Source: Polynucleobacter sp. KF022 (GTDB lineage Bacteria; Pseudomonadota; Gammaproteobacteria; Burkholderiales; Burkholderiaceae). Taken from it: 64,000 nucleotides of DNA. The translations under genes and the position numbers were made by a program. The DNA lies in contig NZ_AP026972.1 of assembly GCF_027924105.1 (NCBI RefSeq), positions 1,612,001 through 1,676,000 of the forward strand, given 5' to 3'. The notes under the pieces were generated by a model. That model did not search any database. It was given only the letters and a program-made list of their open reading frames with translations, and had not been told where the DNA came from. Positions 50,179-59,727 of this stretch are shown here, piece after piece (within the stretch, counting starts at the first letter, position 1; every line of letters begins with the position of its first letter).

Positions 50179-50548
50179 TTATTTGGATCTGCCCAGCCAA
50201 TGCTTTATGAATAGGGCACTTATCTGCAATCTCCATTAAGCGCTCTTTTTCTTCTGAGCTTAAGTTTCCTTGTAACTGAATCTCACGTGAAAATGTTTCA
50301 ACATCATTTGCGCGTTCGATATCTACCGTCACAATGGCATTTTCTAAATTCATTGCTTTGCGACCAGCATACATTTTTAAAGTCATCGATGTACAAGCCG
50401 CTAAGGCAGCGCCAAGATATTCGTGAGGGCTTGGCCCTGTTCCGGAGCCTCCTTTAGTGGTTTCTGCGTCAGACAAAAAATGCAATTCGCCAGCAGTCAA
50501 TTTTTGCTGCAGAGGGCCTTCGCCAAACTGTGAGATAACTTTTCTCAT
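50159..50548 (-). CDS. OsmC-family protein
   Basis: 129 residues with the two conserved Cys of the OsmC/Ohr fold in AALAACTSMTLKMYAGRK and ADKCPIHKAL, and GPSPHEYLGAALAAC. Members reduce organic hydroperoxides with a Cys pair; this looks like the YhfA/OsmC-like branch. Its coding 3' end doubles as the right arm of the convergent gene's terminator. Confidence 0.87.
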   Translation of the reverse strand: MRKVISQFGEGPLQQKLTAGELHFLSDAETTKGGSGTGPSPHEYLGAALAACTSMTLKMYAGRKAMNLENAIVTVDIERANDVETFSREIQLQGNLSSEEKERLMEIADKCPIHKALAGQIQIKTQLVN

Positions 50549-50593
50549 AAAGATCCTAAAAAATAATGGGTCGAAACATCATTAAGAGTGACT

Positions 50594-51004
50594 TTAACCG
50601 GAATGAGGCTTGCTCGCCCTTTCCACAGTCGGTAGTTGCGCTTTCTTCCAGGCACTAAAACCACCCTCTAAATGACAAATGTTTGGCACACCCATTTTCT
50701 GCAGCATCTGCGTAGATAGAGCAGAACGCCAAGCAGAGGCGCAATACAAGACTAGCTGCTTGCCTTCGCCAAAGATCGGCTTGTAATAGGGGCTATCAGG
50801 ATCAACCCAAAACTCCAGCATCCCCCGAGGGGCGTGAAACGCATTGGGGATCATGCCCTCGCGTTCTAATTCACGGACATCGCGAATATCGATGAACACT
50901 ACATTAGGGTCCACTAACAATTGCTGCGCTTTTTCCAAGGAAAGAGTCTCGATTTCAGCCATGGCGCTCTGAATGAGCTCTTGATATCCAATCTTTAATT
51001 TCAC
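50594..51004 (-). CDS. Rhodanese-like domain protein
   Basis: 136 residues from a GTG start at 51004, supported by AGGAG 7 bases ahead. NVVFIDIRDVRELEREGMIPNAFHAPRGMLEFW and LVLYCASAWRSALSTQMLQKMG (catalytic Cys in YCASAWRS) are the single-domain rhodanese pattern. It transfers sulfane sulfur or acts as a related thiol enzyme. It lies 45 bases upstream of the OsmC-family gene, so the two may be co-transcribed. Confidence 0.87.
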   Translation of the reverse strand: MKLKIGYQELIQSAMAEIETLSLEKAQQLLVDPNVVFIDIRDVRELEREGMIPNAFHAPRGMLEFWVDPDSPYYKPIFGEGKQLVLYCASAWRSALSTQMLQKMGVPNICHLEGGFSAWKKAQLPTVERASKPHSG

Positions 51005-51061
51005 GAAATCTCCTAAATTAACAATATCTCATTCATACCAAGCACCTGCTACCATTCTGCT

Positions 51062-52324
51062 ATGAACTTTACCCCTACTGAACTTGGTGCAAGCATTATT
51101 TTTGCAATTGCAGTTTTGCATACTTTTTGCACTGGCTATTTTGAATCTATCGCTAAAAAATCTCAGCGTCATGCCGGCCTTTGGCATCTTCTGGGTGAAG
51201 TTGAAATTGTCTTTGGTTTTTGGGCGGCCATCCTGGTTATTTTCATTTCGCTAGATGACGGTTTAAGTACTGCTAAAGATTTTTTAAATAAACGCAATTT
51301 CACAGAACCGCTCTTTGTTTTTGCCATCATGATTGTGGCAGGTACAAAACCTATTTTGCATTTTGCGACGAAAATACTGCATGTTTTAGCGATGGCACTG
51401 CAATATCTATTGCGCATCAGAAGTGCTCCCGCCTTGTATTTTCTAACTCTGGCGATCACCCCTCTTCTAGGCTCAGTCATCACCGAGCCAGCTGCTATGA
51501 CCCTGGCGGCCTTCTTACTGCGTGATTTGGTGTATCGCCATAAGTGCTCAACAGCCCTCCTGTTTGGAACGCTTGGCGTTCTCTTCGTCAATATCTCCAT
51601 CGGCGGAACACTCACCAACTTTGCTGCACCACCAGTACTGATGGTGGCCTCTACTTGGGGTTGGAGTTCAGCATTTATGTTTGCTAACTTTGGTATAGAG
51701 TCTTGTATTGCCATTTTTATTAACGCTCTAGTAGTCACACTTTTATTTCATCGCCAACTCATTGAGCCTGATACAGAAAAGAAAGCAGTCCAAATTCCAT
51801 TGGCCGTAATTTTGATGCATCTGCTCTTTTTATTTGGTGTAGTCGTATTTGCGCATGATCCAATTATTTTTACGTGGATTTTGCTTTTCTTTATTGGCTA
51901 CACCACGGCTTATCCAAAACATCAAAGCCCACTGATTCTGAAAGAAGCATTGCTAGTTGGCTTTTTCCTAGGAGGCCTTGTTGTTTTAGGATCCCTACAA
52001 GGTTGGTGGCTACAACCCATTCTTGAAAGAATGAGCCCAACTGCAGTCTTCTACGGTAGCCTGGTTCTCACCGCATTTACTGATAATGCAGCGCTCACTT
52101 ATTTGGGCTCCTTAGTCACTGGGACTTCTCTTGAGTTCAAGCTGGCATTAGTTGGCGGCGCAGTTGCAGGTGGAGGTTTAACTGTGATTGCCAACGCACC
52201 TAATCCAGCTGGTCTTGCCATCCTAAGACAGCATTTCCCAAATGGCGCGGTCTCGGCACTTTATTTATTAATCGCCGCTATTCCACCCACAATAGTGGCC
52301 ATCTTGGCTTATCGACTCATCTAA
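51062..52324 (+). CDS. Putative Na+/H+ antiporter
   Basis: 420 residues with about eleven membrane spans. GSVITEPAAMTLAAFLLRD, LFVNISIGGTLTNFAAPPVLMVASTWGW and TAFTDNAALTYLGSLVTG...IANAPNPAGLAIL resemble the ion-transporter superfamily signatures of the Na_H_antiport_3 group. The assignment as antiporter is by family memory, and the ion is not proven. It is monocistronic, divergent from the rhodanese gene. Confidence 0.75.
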   Translation: MNFTPTELGASIIFAIAVLHTFCTGYFESIAKKSQRHAGLWHLLGEVEIVFGFWAAILVIFISLDDGLSTAKDFLNKRNFTEPLFVFAIMIVAGTKPILHFATKILHVLAMALQYLLRIRSAPALYFLTLAITPLLGSVITEPAAMTLAAFLLRDLVYRHKCSTALLFGTLGVLFVNISIGGTLTNFAAPPVLMVASTWGWSSAFMFANFGIESCIAIFINALVVTLLFHRQLIEPDTEKKAVQIPLAVILMHLLFLFGVVVFAHDPIIFTWILLFFIGYTTAYPKHQSPLILKEALLVGFFLGGLVVLGSLQGWWLQPILERMSPTAVFYGSLVLTAFTDNAALTYLGSLVTGTSLEFKLALVGGAVAGGGLTVIANAPNPAGLAILRQHFPNGAVSALYLLIAAIPPTIVAILAYRLI

Positions 52325-52390
52325 GGCCTCAACAAGACTTAGGCAGTAAAATCTGAGCTTCGCCCCCAGTTATAAACCTGAGAACGGCAT

Positions 52391-53737
52391 ATGAAAAAGC
52401 TCTATATCAAAACCTTCGGCTGTCAAATGAACGAGTATGACTCGGGCAAGATGGCCGACCTATTACATGCCGATGAAGGCATGGTCATGACAGATCGACC
52501 AGAAGATGCTGATGTTGTTCTTCTGAATACTTGCTCCATTCGAGAAAAAGCTGAAGATAAAGTCTTTTCAGATTTAGGTCGACTTCGCGAGCTCAAGAAA
52601 ACGAAGCCCAACCTATTGATTGGTGTTGGTGGTTGCGTGGCAAGCCAAGAAGGTCAGCAAATTGTTAGTCGCGCACCCTACGTGGATGTGGTCTTTGGCC
52701 CCCAAACATTGCATCGCCTATCCGACCTCATTGCAGAGCGCCGTAAAACTGGGATCTCTCAAGTAGACATTTCCTTTCCGGAGATTGAAAAGTTTGATCA
52801 TCTTCCGGCATCACGCCAAACTCGTGGCTCAGCCTATGTATCAATCATGGAGGGTTGCTCCAAATATTGCAGCTACTGCGTTGTACCCTATACACGTGGC
52901 GAGGAAGTCTCCAGGCCTTTTGATGATGTACTCACTGAAGTAGCTGGACTTGCCAGTAAGGGCGTCAAAGAAATTGTGCTTCTTGGTCAAAACGTCAATG
53001 CGTATTTAGGCAAGATGGGTGATACCGAAGAAGTCGCTGACTTTGCTCTGCTTATTGAATACATCGCGGAAATTCCTGGGGTTGAGCGGATCCGATTTAC
53101 CACCAGCCACCCTAAAGAATTTACACAACGTCTCATTGATGTGTATGCAAAAGTACCAAAGCTGGTGAGTCACCTGCATCTACCCGTACAACATGGATCT
53201 GATGCCATGTTGTCAGCAATGAAACGTGGGTACACCGCACTAGAGTTCAAAAGCATTATTCGCAAAATGCGAGCCGCTCGCCCTGACCTCACGCTATCAA
53301 GCGACTTCATTGTGGGGTTTCCAGGTGAGACCGAAGCAGACTTTGAGAAATTACTCAAGATGGTCAAAGAGTTAAATTTTGACAACAGCTTTTGCTTTAT
53401 CTTTAGTCCACGCCCAGGCACACCAGCCGCCAACCTGCACGATGACACGCCTTACGAAGTCAAACTAAAGCGCCTTCAAACATTGTTGGCCCTTGTAGAG
53501 GGACAGGCTAATCAAATTAGTCAGCAAATGCTGGGCAATACTGAGCGAGTATTAATTGAGGGACTTGCTAAAGATGGCATCAATTTGCAAGGACGTGCTG
53601 AAAATAATCGTGTAATTCATTTCACAGCGCCCGATCAAGACATCGAGAATCTGATTGGTCAAATAGTAGACATTCGTATTACCGAAGTTCTTAACTACAC
53701 CCTAAGAGGGGAATTGGTGGAAGCGCATGTTAGTTAA
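52391..53737 (+). CDS. miaB: tRNA-2-methylthio-N6-dimethylallyladenosine synthase
   Basis: 448 residues. The N-terminal methylthiotransferase domain begins KLYIKTFGCQMNEYDSGKM with three Cys for one [4Fe-4S] cluster. The radical-SAM motif is CSKYCSYC in MEGCSKYCSYCVVPYTRGEEVSRP. A C-terminal TRAM domain binds RNA. It methylthiolates i6A37 in UNN-decoding tRNAs. Its stop overlaps the ybeY start by 11 bases. Confidence 0.97.
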   Translation: MKKLYIKTFGCQMNEYDSGKMADLLHADEGMVMTDRPEDADVVLLNTCSIREKAEDKVFSDLGRLRELKKTKPNLLIGVGGCVASQEGQQIVSRAPYVDVVFGPQTLHRLSDLIAERRKTGISQVDISFPEIEKFDHLPASRQTRGSAYVSIMEGCSKYCSYCVVPYTRGEEVSRPFDDVLTEVAGLASKGVKEIVLLGQNVNAYLGKMGDTEEVADFALLIEYIAEIPGVERIRFTTSHPKEFTQRLIDVYAKVPKLVSHLHLPVQHGSDAMLSAMKRGYTALEFKSIIRKMRAARPDLTLSSDFIVGFPGETEADFEKLLKMVKELNFDNSFCFIFSPRPGTPAANLHDDTPYEVKLKRLQTLLALVEGQANQISQQMLGNTERVLIEGLAKDGINLQGRAENNRVIHFTAPDQDIENLIGQIVDIRITEVLNYTLRGELVEAHVS

Positions 53738-54197
53738 GAAAAAAGTTGCTTCACCCAAGCTGGCAATTGATCTGCAATTCGCTAGCCCAGCAATTGAATC
53801 CACTCTTGGAAAAATTGCTTCACCTACTTTGATAAAAAAATGGGTTAAAAGCGCAATACCGCTTGGCGGTCTGATCACTCTTCGCTTTGTTAATACTACA
53901 GAGGGTAAAAAGTTGAACATGGTTTTTCGTCAAAAAGATTACGCAACCAATGTATTAACTTTTCCTTACGATCTTTCAAAAAATGAGCTAGTTGCAGATA
54001 TTATTTTTTGTCTTCCCGTCTTACAGAAAGAAGCTAAAGAGCAGGGTAAGTTGCTGAATGCCCATTTGGCGCATTTGATTGTGCATGGCTGCCTCCATGC
54101 CCAAGGCCATGATCATGAAGTGATGAAGGATGCCAAGAAGATGGAAGCATTAGAAATCCAGATTCTCGAAAAATTGGGTTTTGCCAACCCCTACTAA
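53727..54197 (+). CDS. ybeY: Endoribonuclease YbeY
   Basis: 156 residues. NMVFRQKDYATNVLTFPYD and the zinc motif HGCLHAQGHDH (H-x3-H-x5-H) identify the UPF0054/YbeY metalloenzyme needed for 16S rRNA 3'-end maturation and ribosome quality control. In E. coli and most relatives ybeZ (phoH-like) lies directly before ybeY; here miaB overlaps it and ybeZ is absent from the locus. Confidence 0.94.
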   Translation: MLVKKKVASPKLAIDLQFASPAIESTLGKIASPTLIKKWVKSAIPLGGLITLRFVNTTEGKKLNMVFRQKDYATNVLTFPYDLSKNELVADIIFCLPVLQKEAKEQGKLLNAHLAHLIVHGCLHAQGHDHEVMKDAKKMEALEIQILEKLGFANPY

Positions 54198-54230
54198 TGG
54201 TTTGACTTATTTCTACGCTATTCTTGCTAT

Positions 54231-55070
54231 ATGCCTGACCCCAATAAATCCTTTTTAGACCGTTTAGCCGATTTTTTAACTCCTCAGCCAACGGAGCCTA
54301 GCGAACGTCGTCAAGAGTTGATCGAAACTCTGCGTGAAGCTCAAGTCGAAGGCCTAATCGATGCCGATGCACTCTCCATGATTGAGGGCGTCTTTCAGGT
54401 TGGTCAGTTATGCGCACGCGATATTCTTGTACCCCGCGCCCAAATTGATTGGATCGATATCAACCAAGCGCTACCTGAGATTATCAAGAACGTGATCGAA
54501 GCAGCTCACTCACGTTTTCCTGTATTTGAAGGTAGTCGAGACAACGTTATCGGCATATTGCTCGCTAAAGATTTATTGCGTCATGCAACAGAAAAAGACT
54601 TTCAAGTTCGAGACTGGTTGCGTCCAGCAGTCTTTATTCCGGAATCTAAGCGCCTCAGCGTGCTGTTACGAGACTTTAAAGACAATCGGAATCATTTAGC
54701 AATTGTGGTGGATGAATACAGTGGCGTAGCTGGGATTATTACGATCGAAGACGTCCTTGAACAAATCGTTGGCGATATTGAAGATGAACATGATGTTGAT
54801 GAAGAGGCAGATAATCTCATTCCCCTAGATAACGGCGACATCCGCGTCAAAGGCATTACTGAGCTTGAGCAATTCAATGAAGCACTGGGCACCCACTTCG
54901 AGCTTGAAGATATTGAGACGGTAGCTGGATTGGTTATTCAACATCTTGGCCGGGTACCCAAGATAGGTGAGCTCATTGAAATCGATGGTATTGAATTTGA
55001 AGTACAGCGTGCCGACCCAAGACAAATTCATATTCTTCTTGCACGACAAACCAATAAAAAACTTGACTGA
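54231..55070 (+). CDS. corC: CorC/HlyC-family transporter-associated protein (YbeX)
   Basis: 279 residues without membrane spans. A CBS pair lies at about 60-190 (DILVPRAQIDWIDI..., VFIPESKRLSVLLRDFKDNRNHLAIVVDEYSGVAGIITIEDVLEQIVGDIEDEHD), and a CorC_HlyC domain at about 200-278 (LGTHFELEDIETVAGLVIQHLGRVPKIGELIEIDGIEFEV). It is linked to Mg2+/Co2+ efflux and ribosome-related functions in the ybeY-corC-lnt set. It starts 33 bases after ybeY. Confidence 0.93.
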   Translation: MPDPNKSFLDRLADFLTPQPTEPSERRQELIETLREAQVEGLIDADALSMIEGVFQVGQLCARDILVPRAQIDWIDINQALPEIIKNVIEAAHSRFPVFEGSRDNVIGILLAKDLLRHATEKDFQVRDWLRPAVFIPESKRLSVLLRDFKDNRNHLAIVVDEYSGVAGIITIEDVLEQIVGDIEDEHDVDEEADNLIPLDNGDIRVKGITELEQFNEALGTHFELEDIETVAGLVIQHLGRVPKIGELIEIDGIEFEVQRADPRQIHILLARQTNKKLD

Positions 55071-55108
55071 GATTCGCCTTGCTTGATCAGTATCCTTATC
55101 AACAGCGC

Positions 55109-56611
55109 ATGAGTGTCAAAATATTTTCACCAATTACTTTGTTGTTATTAGGTGCGGCACTTGCACTAGCTGCCGAACTTCCTTACGGTGGCTGGATTCA
55201 GATTCCTCTTTTAAGCATTCTTTGGTGGCGACTAGATCCACAATCTCATAACTCATTTAAAAAACATTTCGCCTTGGGCCTCATTTTTGGAATTGGCTAT
55301 TTTGTTGTGGGTCTATGGTGGCTTTACATTAGCCTGCATGATATTGGCGGCATGAATGCATTGCTCGCTTGTATGGGGGTATTTCTACTATCAGCCTATG
55401 TAGCTATTTACTTTGCTATGGCCACGCTGGCAATTACTGCATTTAAAAAGAATCGGCTCACCGGCTTATTTCTTGCGGCAAGCTGGGTGCTTGCGGAGTT
55501 TCTGCGCGGCTATATCTTCACTGGATTTCCTTGGATGGGTCTTGCTGAAACCCAATTCAATGGCCCCTTCGCTCTTATCGCGCCTCTCTTTGGCGGTCTA
55601 GCCTGCACCTTCTTGATGGTTTGGGCCTCCTGGGAGCTTTATCAAATTCGCAAACATTCGATCTCCAGTGCAATTCTCATCATGGCTGCAATTGGAATCG
55701 CTCAAGTCGCTGGTGCATTTACTTTCACTAAACCTATTGGAGAACCCATTAGCATTCGACTGATTCAGGGTAACTTTGAGCAAAGTCTGAAATTTAATCC
55801 TCAGGCCATCAGCCGACAAATTGATTTTTATGCTGGCGAAATAACCAAGCAAGCGGCTAATCTCATCATCATTCCTGAAACTGCATTCCCGTGGCCAATT
55901 CCTAATTTACCAATCGGTCTTGTGAATTATCTTCAGGATTTTTCTAATAATAGTAATAGCAATCTTCTGCTTGGATTGATTGGCGAGGTACCAGGTTCAA
56001 ATGGCATGCAATATTCGAATCGTGCCACCGGCCTCTCCCCAAATACTTCAGCCTATCAATACGATAAAGCTCATCTTGTTCCCTTCGGAGAATTTATTCC
56101 TCCCGGATTTCAGTGGTTCGTCAATGCTTTTCATGTGCCGATGAGTGACTTTGCTAGAGGTAAATTAGATCAATCACCTTTTGCGATTGTGCGTAAAGGT
56201 CAAGAAGATATTTATGCGGCGATTACGATTTGCTATGAAGATGTTTTTGGTGGTGAGCTTGCCTCTCGTATTCAACATAGTGATAAGCCAGTCAATCTAC
56301 TAATCAATATGACCAATCTTGCTTGGTTTGGAGAGTCGCAGGCGTCCACTCAGCAACTTAGACTCTCGCAGTTGCGCTCTTTAGAGACCGGTCTTCCCGC
56401 CTTACGCGCTACCAATACGGGCATTACCGCCGTCTTAGGCCCTGATGGCAAAGTATTAAAAGCGCTTCCGGAATTTACCCAAAACACTCTGGCTACTCAA
56501 GTCCAGGCTTATTCCGGAAAAACGCCATATGTTATTTGGGGCAATTTACCGATTTTGGGTATTTCTTGCCTACTGTTGGTCTGGGGCTTGATTAGTCATA
56601 GGCGTTTTTAG
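55109..56611 (+). CDS. lnt: Apolipoprotein N-acyltransferase
   Basis: About 500 residues from the ATG at 55109 (MSVKIFSPITLL); a TTG at 55079 would add 10 residues and lies 8 bases after corC, so the start is uncertain. Six N-terminal spans are followed by a periplasmic nitrilase domain with the catalytic Glu (IIPETAFPWP), Lys (YDKAHLVPFGEF) and Cys (ITICYEDVFGG), and a C-terminal span. It N-acylates the Cys of lipoproteins in the inner membrane, the last maturation step; the glycine-zipper lipoprotein in this window would be a substrate. Confidence 0.94.
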   Translation: MSVKIFSPITLLLLGAALALAAELPYGGWIQIPLLSILWWRLDPQSHNSFKKHFALGLIFGIGYFVVGLWWLYISLHDIGGMNALLACMGVFLLSAYVAIYFAMATLAITAFKKNRLTGLFLAASWVLAEFLRGYIFTGFPWMGLAETQFNGPFALIAPLFGGLACTFLMVWASWELYQIRKHSISSAILIMAAIGIAQVAGAFTFTKPIGEPISIRLIQGNFEQSLKFNPQAISRQIDFYAGEITKQAANLIIIPETAFPWPIPNLPIGLVNYLQDFSNNSNSNLLLGLIGEVPGSNGMQYSNRATGLSPNTSAYQYDKAHLVPFGEFIPPGFQWFVNAFHVPMSDFARGKLDQSPFAIVRKGQEDIYAAITICYEDVFGGELASRIQHSDKPVNLLINMTNLAWFGESQASTQQLRLSQLRSLETGLPALRATNTGITAVLGPDGKVLKALPEFTQNTLATQVQAYSGKTPYVIWGNLPILGISCLLLVWGLISHRRF

Positions 56612-56670
56612 GTATTTTTAACTCCTAAGCCCTCTAGCCATGTAAAATCAATGGCTTAGCCAGGTTAATC

Positions 56671-57561
56671 ATGCTTACTTTTCAGCAAATCATTCTCAAA
56701 CTTCAAGATTATTGGGACCAACAAGGTTGTGCCCTATTGCAACCCATCGACCTCGAGGTTGGTGCCGGTACATCTCATACTGCAACCTTCTTACGGGCTA
56801 TCGGTCCAGAGCCTTGGAAAGCTGCGTACGTTCAGCCGTCACGGAGACCGAAAGATGGTCGTTACGGTGAGAACCCGAATCGCCTGCAACACTACTATCA
56901 ATACCAAGTGGTACTTAAGCCTGCGCCTGAAAATATTCTCGATCTGTATTTGGGCTCTCTTGCTGCGCTAGGTTTAGATCTTAAAGAGAATGATGTTCGC
57001 TTTGTAGAGGATGACTGGGAGAACCCAACGCTTGGCGCTTGGGGACTAGGCTGGGAAGTTTGGCTCAATGGTATGGAAGTGACGCAATTTACTTATTTCC
57101 AGCAAGTGGGTGGCTTAGATTGCAAACCTGTTCTTGGCGAGATCACTTATGGTATCGAACGTTTGGCAATGTATATCCAGAACTGCTCTAACGTATACGA
57201 CCTAGTATGGGCTGACGGCATCTCTTATGGTGACGTGTATCACCAAAATGAAGTTGAACAATCTTGTTATAACTTTGAACACTCCAATACCGATTTACTC
57301 TTTGCCAACTTCACAAATTATGAAAGCGAAGCAAAGCGTTTGATGGAGGTGCCACTAGCGCTTCCTGCTTATGAAATGGTTTTAAAAGCAGCGCATACCT
57401 TTAATTTGCTGGATGCTCGCGGCGCCATCTCTGTTACTGAACGTGCGGCCTATATTGGACGCATTCGCAATCTTTCACGCGCTGTTGCTCAAGCCTACTT
57501 TGAGTCCAGAGAAAAGCTGGGCTTCCCAATGTGTCAACGTCAAGCTAAAGCTAAAGCTTAA
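56671..57561 (+). CDS. glyQ: Glycyl-tRNA synthetase alpha subunit
   Basis: 296 residues. MLTFQQIILKLQDYWDQQGCALLQPIDLEVGAGTSHTATFLRAIGPEPWKAAYVQPSRRP and WLNGMEVTQFTYFQQVGGLDC are characteristic of the class II GlyQ catalytic subunit of the alpha2beta2 enzyme. It activates glycine. glyS follows after 27 bases. Confidence 0.98.
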   Translation: MLTFQQIILKLQDYWDQQGCALLQPIDLEVGAGTSHTATFLRAIGPEPWKAAYVQPSRRPKDGRYGENPNRLQHYYQYQVVLKPAPENILDLYLGSLAALGLDLKENDVRFVEDDWENPTLGAWGLGWEVWLNGMEVTQFTYFQQVGGLDCKPVLGEITYGIERLAMYIQNCSNVYDLVWADGISYGDVYHQNEVEQSCYNFEHSNTDLLFANFTNYESEAKRLMEVPLALPAYEMVLKAAHTFNLLDARGAISVTERAAYIGRIRNLSRAVAQAYFESREKLGFPMCQRQAKAKA

Positions 57562-57588
57562 GCGCATCGAGATTTCCGCATTCCATCT

Positions 57589-59727
57589 ATGAGCACATCA
57601 AATTTCAAACCTCAATCAGCCACTTTATTGATTGAGGTATTTACTGAAGAACTTCCACCCAAATCTTTGCGTCGCTTAGGCGATGCATTTAGCGAAGGTA
57701 TCTTTGCGGCACTTCAGTCAGCTGGTTTAGCGACTGAATCCTCTAAGATCACTGGCTTTGCAACACCACGCCGCTTGGCGGTTCAGGTTACTAACGTTCT
57801 AAATCAAGCCCCAGACTATCCAGTACGTGAAAAACTATTGCCTACGAGCATTGCATTTGATGCTGAAGGTAAAGCAACAGCGCCCTTGCTGAAAAAATTA
57901 GGTGCACTTGGATACGCAGATATTGATCTTGCAACATTAGAAAAATCTGGCGAAGGCAAAAATGAAGCACTCTATCTCAATGTCGTCGCTAAAGGTGCTG
58001 CGCTTGAGCAAACCGCTCAAACTGCACTTGAGCAAACATTAAGCAAGTTGCCGATTGCTAAAATGATGCACTATCAAGTGCTGCAAAAAGATGGTCAGTT
58101 AGCAGATGTGCAATTTGCCCGCCCAGCACACCGCATCATTGCACTGCATGGAAATGCAGTTTTGAATATCAGTGCGTTAGGTATTGATGCGAGCAATGAA
58201 ACTGAAGGACATCGCTTCTTGGCACCCGGCAATGTAACGATTGCTAGCGCAGATCAATATGAAGTAGATCTGCAATCCAAGGCAAAGATTATCCCGAGCT
58301 TTAATCAGCGTCGTGCGCAAATTGAGGCTGCACTATTAAAAGCTGCTGGTGATGATTTAGTTTTGATGCCAGACAGTCTTTTGGATGAAGTAACAGCCTT
58401 GGTTGAATGGCCAACGATTTACGAGTGTCATTTTGATCAAGAGTTCTTGGAAGTGCCACAAGAATGCTTGATTTTGACAATGCAAACCAATCAAAAGTAC
58501 TTTGCATTAACCGACAAGTATGGGAAATTACGCAATCGCTTTTTGATTGTTTCTAATATTGAAACAGATAAGCCTCATGCGATTATTTCTGGCAACGAAC
58601 GTGTTGTGCGTCCTCGCTTATCTGATGCTCGTTTCTTTTTCCAGCAAGATCAAAAACGTCCTTTAGCTTCCCGTGTAGCCGACCTAGGCAAGGTGGTTTA
58701 TCACAATCAATTAGGCAACCAGTTAGACCGTACCAAGCGCGTTCAAGGTCTTGCTGTAGGCATTGCCAAAAAACTGGATGCTGATGAAAAGCTCGCCTCC
58801 CGTGCCGCTGAAATTGCTAAAACTGATCTGCTAACCGATATGGTTGGTGAGTTTCCAGAACTCCAGGGAGTTATGGGTAGCTACTACGCTACAAATGATG
58901 GTGAGAATGCTGATGTTGCTAGCGCTTGTAGCGAGCACTATATGCCACGCTTTGCTGGAGATACATTGCCTCAAACCCAAACCGGAACCATCTTGGCTAT
59001 TGCTGACAAACTAGAAACTCTAGTGGGTATATGGGGTGTAGGACTAGCGCCAACGGGCGATAAAGACCCTTATGCATTGCGCCGCCATGCTCTGGGTATT
59101 TGCCGTTTGCTTTTAGAGAAAAATCTTTCACTCAATTTACCTGAACTCATTGAGTTGGCACGTGCGCAATTTCCACAAGCCGATGTACAAGAAAAAGCTA
59201 AAGCTGCCGATATCTATGCTTTCATCATTGATCGTCTTCGCGCATATTTGCGCGACCAGTCCGTTGCTGGCAAGGCATTTACTAGTGCAGAAATTGATGC
59301 CGTTTTGAGTCAGGACCCAGCGGAAATTAATGACCTGATTCAACGCTTAACTGCGTTGCGCGAATTTAATGTTCTTGCAGAAGCTACTCAACTCGCAGCC
59401 GCCAATAAACGTATCAGCAATATCCTAAAGAAAACTACCACCGCAATTCCGGCGGCCTGCTCAGCAAAATTGCTACAAATCCCAGCGGAGGCTGCATTAC
59501 ATGCAGCATTAGAAGCCGCTACTCCGAAGCTGAATACAGCTTATGAGCAACGTCAATTTGTAGAAGTCTTAAGGTCACTCGTGGCTTTAAGCGGTCCAAT
59601 TGATCAGTTCTTTGCAGATGTAATGGTTATGGATCCAAATCCAGATCTACGCGACAACCGCTTAGCTCTCCTGCAACAACTTCACCAGAAAATGAATCTC
59701 GTTGCCGATCTCGGCAAATTAGCATGA
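57589..59727 (+). CDS. glyS: Glycyl-tRNA synthetase beta subunit
   Basis: 712 residues. TLLIEVFTEELPPKSLRRLGDAF at the N-terminus, DLLTDMVGEFPELQGVMGSYYA and the HD-like and anticodon-binding C-terminal half are typical. It supplies tRNA binding to GlyQ. Its TGA overlaps the gmhB ATG by four bases. Confidence 0.98.
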   Translation: MSTSNFKPQSATLLIEVFTEELPPKSLRRLGDAFSEGIFAALQSAGLATESSKITGFATPRRLAVQVTNVLNQAPDYPVREKLLPTSIAFDAEGKATAPLLKKLGALGYADIDLATLEKSGEGKNEALYLNVVAKGAALEQTAQTALEQTLSKLPIAKMMHYQVLQKDGQLADVQFARPAHRIIALHGNAVLNISALGIDASNETEGHRFLAPGNVTIASADQYEVDLQSKAKIIPSFNQRRAQIEAALLKAAGDDLVLMPDSLLDEVTALVEWPTIYECHFDQEFLEVPQECLILTMQTNQKYFALTDKYGKLRNRFLIVSNIETDKPHAIISGNERVVRPRLSDARFFFQQDQKRPLASRVADLGKVVYHNQLGNQLDRTKRVQGLAVGIAKKLDADEKLASRAAEIAKTDLLTDMVGEFPELQGVMGSYYATNDGENADVASACSEHYMPRFAGDTLPQTQTGTILAIADKLETLVGIWGVGLAPTGDKDPYALRRHALGICRLLLEKNLSLNLPELIELARAQFPQADVQEKAKAADIYAFIIDRLRAYLRDQSVAGKAFTSAEIDAVLSQDPAEINDLIQRLTALREFNVLAEATQLAAANKRISNILKKTTTAIPAACSAKLLQIPAEAALHAALEAATPKLNTAYEQRQFVEVLRSLVALSGPIDQFFADVMVMDPNPDLRDNRLALLQQLHQKMNLVADLGKLA

